The translations under genes and the position numbers were made by a program. Source: Eopsaltria australis (lineage: Eukaryota > Chordata > Aves > Passeriformes > Petroicidae). Taken from it: a stretch of 64,000 nt of DNA. The notes beneath the pieces are model-generated. The model did no database searches. It saw nothing but the letters and a program-made list of their open reading frames with translations, and was not told the DNA's origin. This document shows, one piece after another, positions 12,194 through 24,100 of the stretch (within the stretch, counting starts at the first letter, position 1; every line of letters starts with the position of its first letter). The stretch lies in NCBI GenBank assembly GCA_034509425.1, contig JAVTVJ010001676.1, positions 62,001-126,000 on the forward strand, in the 5' to 3' direction.

Positions 12194-15100
12194 GTAAGGC
12201 AGCGCGGCGCAGGGGGGGCACCATTGTTTACAGGCACCCCCCGCACGGGGAACCGGCCGCCGGTATTCACCAAGCGCGCTACGCTCGCTCCGCCGCGGGG
12301 CGCGCGGGGCGCTGCGCAAACGGCGCAGCGTAAGCCGCGGTCCGGCGCCGCGAGCGGGCCCTGCCGCCGTCCGCCATCTTCTGCTGCGCGTCCCGGCCGC
12401 GGGGCGCGGGTGAGCGGGGGGGGCTCGGCGGGAGCGCGGCGGGACGGGCCGGCGGCAGCGCGGCCAGCGCGGCGCGGAGCGCGGTGCCGGAGCGCGGTGT
12501 CAGAGCGGCGGAGCGAAGCACCGGCCCGGCGGAGCGGGGCGGGCTGCCGGACAGGCTCCGGCTGCCGGAGCGGCTCGGGATGTCAGAGCGGTGGAGCGTG
12601 CGCGGGGTGCCGCGGCGGCTCGGGGTGTCTGTTCGGGCTGTCACTTCGGGGTGCCGCAGCTAGCTCGGCATGTCCGAGCGGCAGAGCGGCTTGGAGTGGC
12701 GGAGCGGAGCTCGGGTGCCGGAGCGGAGTGTCGGAGCTGGGATGCCGGAGCGGCGGCTCGGGGATGCCGGAGCGGGCTCGGGCTGTGCCGGTGCGGGGTG
12801 CTCGGGATGCCGGAGCAGCTGGGGATGCCGGGGTGCTGCAGAGGGCTCGGGATGCCGGGGTGCTGCAGAGGGCTCGGGATGCCGGGGTGCTGCAGACGGC
12901 TCGGGATGCCGGCCCGGTAGAGCGGCTCGGGATGCCGGGGTACTGCAGACGGCTCGGGATGCCGGCCCGGTAGAGCGGCTCGGGGTGCTCGGCGCGTTGT
13001 GGACTAAAGCTGATACTACTCCTGCCAAGCCTGTTGTGAGTGGCTGTCAAGTCGCTCGGGCTGGAGCTGGGGAGGTGGTGGCGGCGTGAAAGTGCTGGGT
13101 GCAGCGTGCCGTGCTCCGCAGGGAACGAGCTGATTCGGGCCAGCTCCTCGCTTTCCCAGCAGGAGCGGGACGCGCTGTCCCTGTGCTCCGGCGGTGCGGT
13201 GCTGTCAGTGCCTGCGCTGGGCACGGACACCGGGCACACGTGCGGCTGCAGGGACACACAGCAGCTTTGGCTCCCGGTGTGGGACAGTGCCTCTGTTCCT
13301 GCAGCCACCCCCGCTGCTGCTCGCAGTTATTTAGCACCGATGGTTTGTGCTGCTGCTTGGTGTGCATCGCACGGCACAGGCGTCAGCTGGACGCGTCGCA
13401 CGGAGCTTTAATGTTATTTCCAGTGTTCAGCGTGGACGTGTGGTGTGTGTTCTTGTAGTGCTCAAGGGTGGAAGAGCTTTTGTCCGCTGAGGTAAATATA
13501 AGTTTCTGGGTTTTTTGGTGAGCAGCAGGACAGCTTTGAAAACGCTCGCCCGCAGTTCTGGTGTCCTCCGAGCGTGCTGCTTTGTCTTGCTGATCTTGAA
13601 ACGCTTTTCTGTAAGAGTCAGGTTTATTTTGTGCTCCTGGGAGTTGTGTAAGCTCAGACAGAGCTGTCGCCTGATGTGTCTGTACTTGCAGAGCCGATAG
13701 TAAATGCACCCTCCAGAATTTCCTCAATGAATCCGTGTCTCCGCCTCAGCCAAACCTCTGTGCCTGTGGATTGGCTTTTCCGAGGTTACAGCTGTCAAAG
13801 GAGGCTCCGTGCTTCCCTCATTGCTTTTTCTCACCTGACTGTTGGTATTAAAAGGAATCCTGTGTCTTATCATGGTGGAGTTTTGTTTTTTAATTTATTG
13901 TGTGTAATGCACTGTGTTCAAAACTTCAGGAATTCCCCAAGAGTAACTCTGCTAGAATCTGGATTTGTAGTTAAAAGGATCAACACCAGGGTACTAATGA
14001 GGCAATATTGGAGCCTAATTTTGTTTTCTCAGCTTCGAAAGTCTGTCTTGCAGTGCTGTGTTTGCATTTAGTATTCAAATTAATTCTTAAAGATTGCTGT
14101 TATTTTGATATTTCGTGTTTAAAATAAAGTTGTTAGTGGAAGATTGCTGTAAGAGTTCAAGCAAACAAGCTGCTTCTGGACTGCTCAATGATTGAGAAGA
14201 TAAGATTTATACTTCAATAAAACTACTTTAGTGTTGTTTTGCTGCGAGAGTGAGGTTTGTTTTCTCTGCCCTGACATGTGGCTCTGTTTGATATATTATG
14301 TAATAGTCTCAAAATGAAATGACTGAAGCAATGTATAAACATAGTGGGAGATGCATCAGCCAGGCAAGATTATAAACTGCTATTCTTAGATTATTCAGAT
14401 TATTGCCATGTGGTGATGGTTTCATTCATGGCTTGACCTTCTCCCTGTGTTACACAGATGATTCTTTAATGTACTTTTATTTTTTTCATGATATGGAAGC
14501 TCTTCTAGGAACGGCTGTTGTGGATGACAGTGGTTAAATACTTGAGAAATACCTAAACAGCTTTAATTCATAGCAAATACTGCTGGGCTCAAACGGATGT
14601 ATTATAAAAGGGATTTTTTGAAAGGAGAGAGAAATCTCTGCCCACTCATTTCTTCCATCTCCATTTCCAGAGTATCTCGAGGCCTTTTTTTTTCCCCGAG
14701 TGAAAGTTGTTGAGGCCTCAGGGTGGCTGCTGTTTTCCATTTGCTGTCCAGAGCCACGAACCTCGTGTTCCTGTGGCCCCGGGAGCCGCTCTCCCCCCGG
14801 TGCCACCCTCTGGGGAGCCTTGGTGGCACCAGAAGGGTCTTGTAGCACAGGGCGCCGTGGGGTCAGACAGCACCTTCCGGGATAAATTCCACTGGAAATC
14901 ATCATTATTTACAGATTTGAAACGCTTGAGTGACATGTCAGCCCCGTTCTTTACAGCCCAGCCTCGCTGCTGCAGGCACGTGGTTTAATTAGTTGGTGAT
15001 TGATCTTTTGTACGTACAGAAGTGCGGATTTTGGTCCATTTATTCTTGATGAATATTCTGGAACTGTTTCTGTATGAGTATCTCAGAGATTTATATCCAC

Positions 15101-18100
15101 TCGCAGCGTTTCACAAATCAGCAGCTCATTTCTCTCACTTGGAGATTCCAGCTGTGAAAGAATTAGGTTTCTCTTCTGTAGCATGTTTATGTTACAAATG
15201 TTTATAATTTACTCTAAATTAAACCTGAGGAAGCAAATTGCGTGGGTTTGTTTTTAAACTCACGTGAGAGAGCGATCGCTGTTAGGCAGAAGCAGGAGGG
15301 GGTGTCCTTTTGTGAGTTCAGAAACCGAGCAGGGCCACTTGGTTTGTTTTTTTTTCTGATGAGTAAGACTTGTATTTCCTAATGCTAATGAATTGTTTTG
15401 ACTGGAAAGGGAGAAAGTCGCAGAATAGATAAGCCTGGGGTTTGTTTCTTATCACAGAAGTGTGTTTTTATTTGAATACCTATTACTGGAGATGGCTGAG
15501 TTGCACATTGTGAGGTGAAATCACTCGGTAATGAGGCACATTCACACGGAAGGCTCTGGGAAGGGAATTTACCTGAGGTGTGAGGAAGCTGGAAATGTGG
15601 TGGTAATGGGTGATTTGGGGATTGCCTGGTCAGAGCTGTGTGAGCCTTCATCTCAATCCTTGTTTGAACGTCTGTTCATTCACAGTTCAGCTTGGCGTGG
15701 CATCACAGGGCTGGGCTTAGAGAGGAAAAGCGCAGGAATGGCAGCTTAAGGACGGGGTTTGATGGTGCAGAAATGCTGACGCGGTACCCGTGGGAAGGGA
15801 CTTTCCTTCCCAGCCCTTCAGGGATCACCTCGGGATGAACTTTCTCTGATCATTAAATACAACGTTCAGGTCTGGTTATTTTGACTGGAAGTAGCTAGCT
15901 GGAGTTTTTTTTTCTTCTTGCTTAGTTCTTGCAGTTTCTGTTGTAACGCTGGAACTTGATGTGCTCCTCATCCGGCTTTGAGGTGTCCTGGAGCTGGTGG
16001 TGCTCCTGGACCTACAAATTCATTCTCCTTTCAAAGCTTTTAGCTTTGCACAAGTCCTGGTTTTCCTGTTAAACTGTATCAGCAAAAATACCCATAATGA
16101 ATATTTTCTTCTGATACAGAGAACTGGACGAATATCAAACGTGTGAGGATTTCCTGAAGCTGCAGATCAGCGGTGCCTACCCGGTGCTGTCTGATGCACT
16201 CAGGTCTGGGTTTAAAAACATAAATACACATAAATCACTGCCCACATGGACAGAACCTGCTCCTGACTGGATGTCTGTGTGTGGGCTGTGCATTCATAAC
16301 CTGTGGTTGAACCCTCAAAGTTCCTTACAAACGAGAGCCTTTGTAGAGCAAAGTGACAGCAGTGAGTAAAGCAGGTCAGCAGAGGATAACTTCAGCTCCA
16401 GCCATGCAAATACTCTGTAAAACAGAAATCCCTCTGAAAGACTGCATGGGAATCTACCTGAGAAACTCCAAGGATTCTATTTCCGTGCAAAACCGGGTGA
16501 AATCAAGACAGCACGCTTTGCTTAGGGAAGGAATTGGGTTGGTTTGACTAAAATCACCTGGGTTATCTGCTGGGGAAATGCAGTTCCCAGTGTAGGCTGA
16601 AGTTAAGCACCTGCATTTATTTACTTACTTGGGGAGTATTTGGAGGCTGCTGAGATTGCTGAAGTATGTTTGGCATTAGGCAGCGAAATGCTGGGTTATG
16701 ATCTTTAGTCACAGAATTTGAAACTTCACTTTTGTTTGAGATCTTTCCCTGCCTTGAGCTCCTGTACTTTTCTCCCTCCCTCCGAGTCCCATTGCCTCGT
16801 GCAGTGCTGTTTTTCCCCAAATACACATTTCAATTCCATTTGCCAGCCATTCTTTCAGTTTTCAGCTCTGATCCTTTATCCTTCCCGTGCCTTCACCTGC
16901 AGAATATTTTCCTTCCATTGCTGGTCCCTGTTTAATGTCCCGTTTGATAAGGGTGTATCAGAATTAACCCCGAGCAGCTGAGCACTGCGGAGCTCTTAAA
17001 CTGAGGAGCTTCGGGTTTAGTTCGTTGTGGCTGAAGTTAAACACGACCAAGATTTACTCTCAAGTCTCCACCTCCCGAGCAGTTTATTAGGGCTTATCAC
17101 ATTAACACCTATCAGCAAACCTGTCACAAGTGCTTGCGATATCAGCTTAGCCCGGGACAAATGGCATTGATCTCCGAGTGTGCTTTTAAGATAGAGCTGA
17201 GCCAGGGTAGCCGAGCTGCAGGTAAAAGGGACATTCTGCTTTTTGGGGTTTTGCTAAAGGGTGGTGACAACCCCCTGTGTAGGACAGTGGGACATCCTTC
17301 CTTTCACCGGGAGCACGTGGGGATAGAGATGGGAATGCAGGGGCGGTGTCATCCCGAGGTTAGATGGGTTCAGCCCTATCTCAACACGGCGCTGGTAATT
17401 TAGATAAAGCTGCATTTTTGCTGCAGGCCAGAGGCTGCTCGGGGTCAGCGAGCCGGGCTGGGAGAGCTGCCCGGGCGGGTTCGGGTGCCCGTGGCCCTGC
17501 AGCACAATGGGAGGCGGTAATTGAGTCACACCTCGGGTCATTATGCAGCACTTTCCCTGCTGGGAAGGGATCCTCAGCAGGAGGTGCGATTCCATGACAA
17601 AAGCTTAGGAGAGCGCTTGGGAATCTGCCCGGCTGAGCCCTGGGACGGCTCAAATGGAGGGAGCAGTCTTTCCTTTTCCTTCAATTTAAGGAAACCCTGG
17701 AAAGAAATTCCTGGGGCTTCCTCGGATTTACAGAGTGCCAGATTTCACAGAGCTCCTGCTTGGCAGAACTGAGCAGGAAGCAGCTTGGTACAATTTCTGT
17801 TTTGACTGAACCCAGCTGAAGTGTCCTGCTTGAACAATTTGGATCAACAGACATTAAATGTGCTTGTAGTGACCTCTGTTCCTAATTATTTTTCATAGGA
17901 AAGATCATTTTGACTGGTACTAGACGTTCAAAAGGTTATTTGTAATTTATTTTGCCAACAAGGCTAATGAACAATGCCTTGTTTATGCCGTAGCATATTT
18001 ATCATTCTAACAGTTCAGCATTTGGTGAAGTAATTAATTCATTTAATATTTACATAAACCTTGGGTGTCCTAAAAGCCCGTGGCAGTGAAGATCAATTGA

Positions 18101-21100
18101 AGAACTGAAATTTGTAAAACAAGTAGAGAAGAATGGAACTAGAACTGAATTCCTGTATATAAAAGGGTGTAAGAAATAGGAAAAATAATTCTGTGAGACT
18201 AAAAGTAATATTAGTATAGACTGTCACAATTTTGAAAGTAATATTCAGTAGTTCCAAATCAAAGATATAAAGTATTTGAGAATACACTATTTAAAACTTT
18301 TGATTTTTGATCCATTTTGCAAATTCCTACTTGTTAATGTGTAATAATCACAGTGTAGTGGGGCTGAAGGTGTTGGATTGAAATACTCTCTTTCTCCACG
18401 GCAGGTGAAGTGTTGCAGAAAAAAAATCAGAGTTCCCTGATTTACTTTGGTGCAAATCTAACTGGGATTAATCCATTTACACCTCAGCTCTCTCAAGTTC
18501 GGGTGCTCAGCACCTCCCCGTTGGCAGAATCGTTCTCTGTAAGCTGTTTTTGTGTCATCTCCAGTTGAGGATTTACTCAGCTTCACTTGTCAGGCTCTTC
18601 CCAGTCGGTGCAAAAACCATTTTTCCATCAGTTTTCCGTATCAGCAAACTCCTCTCTGCTCCTGTCCCCTGGGCCACACAAAGTGCTTCATGCACGGATC
18701 AATTCTCAGCCAGCACAAACACTTCCTCCCCCCCTTTGCTCGTTTTCTCTTGTTTACATTGGAATTTATAATTTGTTTTTCTCAGCTCTGTGCCGTTTCT
18801 CTGGCTGCAGCTCACACTTGGTGCATCTTAGACCAGTCTGTGTTGCATAACAAAAACTGTTTCTACTTTGAAGCATCCCGGTGATGTCGGATTCCCTGTG
18901 CCAGACTTGGATGTAAACAAAACACTCTGTCTGTAGTGGCATCCAGAGATAATTAAGGGAGACACTGATACTACAGCAAGTTGGAAAAATAATAATATAT
19001 CTTTCTTGAGTTCAAGGTGTTTGGTTTAAAATGGAATTTTGTAGTTAATATTTAATAATTTTGATTTCTGTCAATTACTGTGCACGTGTTTTAATTTATA
19101 CCACCTTTTCCTAAGTTGTCCAAACCGTAGAACCAATCTCTGACGTGGTTTTTCATTATAACATGAGGGATTTCTGTGTGGTTCATCAGGTCTGCAGCAC
19201 TTTGGTGATGAAAACATTTGTTTAAAAACTCTGTAAAATCCAAATTCCCCTCAGTTCAATAAAACCTGTGCTATTAATCCTGGGATGAAGGTGTTCCCCA
19301 GAGGCTGAGGTGCAGCAGGAGAGGGAGAGGAGCTGGGATCTCTGTCAGCTCCTGCTGGAGCAGTCCCAGCTCTCGCTGCTGAAGGAGCAGCTCTGTGACT
19401 CACGGTCACATGGAGGAGTTCGTGTGTGCAGCCAGCACCAAACTCACTTCGGGTTCTGTGGGTAATAATTGGTTTAATAAAGGGCAGAGCTCCTTGTTGG
19501 GGAGTCTCAGCCTTTAAAAATGCATCATTTCATGACCTGAGAAATGAGAGAATATTTCTGGGGTAATCAGGATTCCTATGGAATCATTTGTTGCCTTGTG
19601 AGTGATACCAAGTGTATCCCAAGGAGGTCTTTGGACTACATGTTACATTATTTGTAACAATTTGCTCATAAAGTTGGTTTTTTTGGGGAAAAAAATCCTG
19701 CCCTTCAGTAAACAGAAATTTCTCATCCAGCTTTTCCAAAAGGATTTTTTTAGTAATTCAATTCTACATTATAACAATAATTTTGTTTCTCATGATTGGC
19801 TTATATTCGTGTTTTGGTAGACTGGGAACTTGTGTAAATAAACGTAGCTTTAAAATACAGAGTTTCAGTTGCTGTGGAGTTTTTGACATTTCACAGACAG
19901 TGACAGTTGTGTGCCCATATGTTCAGAAATAGTGAATAATCATTATTTATGGGCATGAGAGATTGCTCATGTTCTCAGACATTGCTGCTGTCCCACTCAG
20001 GGTGATATTTGGGATATCTCACAGTTGTTTCATGTCCAATTTGACACGGGATGGTTGAAATTGCGCTGTTTCCTTTTTCTGAATTAAAGTTATTTAGAGA
20101 AATTTTTACTTGGTTTTTTTTGTTTTTTTTTTTTCAGTTGGGTGCTGTAGAAAGAAACACACAAAGGGTTGTGATTTGATCTCACCTCATTGTCCCTGTC
20201 CCTTATCAGGGTCTGTGGGCTGATTGCCACTCTGATTTCCTGAAGTGCTTCAGTTGCCTTTAGGCTGACTGCCAGAGGGGCAGGGAAGGTGTTCCTGGGC
20301 ATTGCTTTGGTCCAAACTGGATTTTTCCTCATTCAGAGACACATCTCTCCTCTGGAGATGCCTTTGCCTGGACAGGAGGTGTCACTCAGGAGTGTTGGGG
20401 GCCCTTCAGCATTCCAGAGATCCCTGCAGGTAATGGGCTGTAATCCCATTATTTGAGGATTTGGATGTGAAGTTATCCCAGACTGGCTTGGCTTTGGTGC
20501 TGCTTAGGGAAGTTCCAGTTGTTTAAGAGCTGGGAAAGAGAAGAAATCAATGGAAAAGTCAATGAATCCCAGGCAGGTTTGGGTTGGAAGGGAATTAAAG
20601 CCCATCCAGTGCCACCCCTGCCATGGCAGGGACACTCCCACTGTCCCAGGCTGCTCCAAGCCTGGCCTTGGGCACTGCCAGGGATCCAGGGGCAGCCACA
20701 GCTTCTCTGGGAATTCCATCCCATCCCCTCACAACCCTCCCAGGGAAGGATTTCACCCGTTCCAGGGACTTGTGTGAATTTTTAGGATGGAGCAGCCCGA
20801 TTTGATTCCCTTCCCCTTTCTCCCCTCCCTGTGTCAGTAAGAGCAGCCAACTCTTTGGGCCTTTTTTTGGCCTGTAGTCATCATTGAGCAGTGTGGAAGG
20901 CAAGTGGGAGGCAGGTGCTTCTTGTGATTATTTTTTTTAAAGAAAGGGTGGGGATATCATGTTGGAAAAACTTGATATGGCTAAAAGTGAAACTGAGAAG
21001 TGGTTCCACGAGCCCTTTCCTCTTGAGTATCTCCTGTTTCTTGTGGGTTTTCTCCAGCTTCGTTCCACTTAGTGTTGGGAACTCCTTAGGGAAACCAGGA

Positions 21101-24100
21101 GGAGTTTGTCCTCAAGAGCCTTGGTTTGGATGTGTTGGTTTCCATTCAATATTTGGGTTTTTATGGTTTGCCCAGTGCCCTGCATTATTTGATTATTAAT
21201 ACAATGTTTTAAGGAAACAGCTCTGGTTCTTGACTAGATTAAATCTTTATCCAATCAGTAGAAAAATGTGTATTATCAGCTTTGCTAATCACTGAAATGC
21301 TCACTTTTCCAAATAAATTGGAAATGAAGCAATGGGGTTCAGCTCTCAAGGGTGGGAATCCTTGTGGCGCACAGGCTGCTCTCCTGCTCTCTGTGTGACT
21401 CCTTATTTCACTTCTCTTTGCATCCCAGAGCAGAGGGAGGGGGAAGGAAACACATCTGTGGGATTGTGTAGGATTGGAAGGGTTAACTGCAGAACAAAAC
21501 CAAACCTGGCGCTCGAGTTTACGCTTTTGCACTGGGAAATCTTCTCTAAAAAAAAGTGGCTGTGTGCAGAGAGGGAGGAGATGGGGCTGAGGCTTCTGAC
21601 CAAATTAGCTTTGGAGCTTCCTGACGCTTTTTTTCTGGAAGTGCTGTCAAGAGGTGTTACTCGCTGTGCTTGAGACTTTGCAAGATGAGTCTGCACATTT
21701 CCAACCACAATTCTGTACTTTCAGCTTCTGGATCTTGGTATTAAAGAGAAAAATGTTCTTTTTTGAATTTCCCAGTTCAAATACAATGTTAAACAAGTGA
21801 GATATTTAGATTTTAGTACATTTTCCTCGTTTTCTTGGCTTTAATTCTGTTCTTGGTGCAGGTAGATTGGGAGGCTGGCTCCAGGTTGGCCTAGAAATAG
21901 CTGATTTTGAGTAGGAAAAGCTGTTGATAAATTCACTTTTCTGTTCCATGCTACTTGCATGGAGACCTGTGGGGTTAAAACCCTGAAACAACCTAAGGAG
22001 TTGGAGCTTTGTTTGCATGGTGTAGTTTTAAGGAATGAAGAAGGGAACAGGTGCATTGAATCCTAAAGTTTTGTGGTTTTTTATCCAATATGGAATTGCT
22101 CACTGGAGTTTGATATTTAAGGTGAATTTTTCAGTGTGAAGGTGGTGTTCAGCCCTGGGCATCTCCAGCAATAATTTAAAGTACAGTAAACTGTTTCTCA
22201 GAGAGCAACAGGGGACTTAAAAGGTTGAGGACAACCCAGCTTGGTGTGTAGGGTCCAAGTGCTCTGGTTTGTGGGATAAAAGGAAGTGGGTGCAGTGGAG
22301 GCATCCCTGTTCATGGCAGGGACTGGAATTGGATGATTCCAACCCAAACCATTCTGTGATCCCATGATATTGGTGCAAAATGTAAAAAGTACCATTCAGT
22401 ATTGATCACTGCTTAATAAAAATAACTTCAGGATAACAGGACCAATTCCTGATGATTTATTACTGGTGTTGGACTCTGGTTTGTAGTGAAGAAACTCCCA
22501 GACAAAGTTTAGGGAGAGCATGAAATCCGTGGTGTTTTAGGGATGAAGGGAATGGCAGTGAAGGCACCTTGCTGTCAGCTGGGCTTTGAGCCTGGCTCTG
22601 AATATCTGCAAATAAAACTGAATATTTTTAGGTAGGAATTTTAGGGGTTTTTTCCCTGCTGAGGAAAAAGAGAAGGCAGGATTGCAGTTTCTGCAGTCAG
22701 AGAGCAGTTCTGGTTTCATGTGTGAATGTGCTCAGGCAGCAGAGTTACACACACCAAACATTTCCATCTCCCTAATGCTGTTAGTTGAAGAAATAGCCCA
22801 GTCTAAGCTGTGTTTGTTTGAAATTTTGTAGCCATACTGGAGAGAAAGGTCTGGATGTGCTTTTTAAGGAATTAATGGGTGATCACTCCTTGTCAGGGGC
22901 TCCTTTTTATTCCCATGGCAGCACGTTCTGTTTGCTGTCAGCACTGGTGCTCTAGTGCTCCCTTATTTCGTGTAAGACCTTTGGATCTGCCCTGCTGCAG
23001 AACTTCAGATAATGTCTGTGTCTTTCAAAACCCTAAGAAAAAAGTGAAGACTAGACCACAAAGTGTTTTGGTAATAAATCTATCCGTAGAAACACTTTTG
23101 GAGGTTTAATAAATCCATTTAATTAGCCCAGCTTTCATAGAAAAATCTTCAGAGTTTGTTTAACTCCTGAAACAATTCTGTTTGAAGTTTAATTTTTCCT
23201 GTACTTGATGTTCAGCAGAAAGGTTTGAGGTTTTTCTCCCCTTATTTTAAAATTTCCTTAGCTTACCTATCTATTTTGGAGCTGTGCTGTTCGAGGAGTG
23301 ACAGCAGCAGTGCTGAAAGCTGAAATCACTGTTTGAAAGCTGTGTTATGCTCCAAGGCTTTTTATAGTGAAATGAGTACTAACACCTATTGTCAGCCCTC
23401 CTTGGGAACTCTGCGTGTGCTTCCTACAGTGTTCCAGCAGCTGAAAATCTGAATTACTCAGCTGAGTTACCCTTTCACGGGCTGCAGAGGAAAAGGTGCT
23501 GTGAATTTTGGCCAGATCAAGCCTTTCCTTGCAGCAGCTCTGCGCTGTAGGTACACAGCTCCAGGGACAGCACTGGGAAGCAGCTCAGTAATGAAACCAT
23601 TTTTGTGCAGTTGAATTACTCAGCACTGCCAAGCTCTCCAAGCCACGTTTTAATGGTGGAGTGACAGATTTACTCAGTGTGGAGTAACTCAGGCAGATCA
23701 CAGCAGCTATTGGATTGCACGCTTGTCTTAATTCTAATAGCACTCACTTGGGAGCCTGATTGATTTAATGTTGCTTCATCTGCTGCAGGAGATTCCCAAA
23801 GCTGCTCTGATTTTGCAGGAATTGCATTATTTGTGTTTCCCTAAACCTTAACACTTAAAAGGGGATAATTTATTAAATATCATTTGTGTGTTTTAAAAGG
23901 TTTGTTTTTTTTTTTTGTTCACTCCCCTTTTTTAGAATACCATTCTGTAGAATTAGAGAGGAAGAACTCTTGCTCTTGAGAGAATTTCCAAGTGGGTAGC
24001 AGAGTGTGCGAGTGCCAGACTGCCGTGTGTGCCAGGCTGCTCTGCCAGCCAGGCTCTGGAATGCTGGCACCTTCCCATTCCTGGTGTTGATCCTGGCCTC

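Larger units (their letters stand above)
11640..12600 (+). promoter_or_regulatory. EPC2: EPC2 CpG-island promoter and 5' UTR
   Basis: A sharply GC- and CpG-rich block begins where the minisatellite ends and covers the EPC2 start codon. There is no TATA box at a fitting distance, as expected for a housekeeping-type CpG promoter. A perfect CCGCCATGTT YY1-type motif at 11804-11813 sits where such motifs often mark transcription starts, so the start site is probably within a few tens of bases of 11790. The exact start and any non-coding first exon cannot be fixed from sequence alone. Confidence 0.75.

Noticed and set aside
12041..12973. 310-codon reading of EPC2 exon 1 without splicing
   Set aside because: Only the first 51 residues match EPC2. 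The frame then reads through a good donor (gtaagg) into low-complexity Ala/Arg/Gly from the CpG island.
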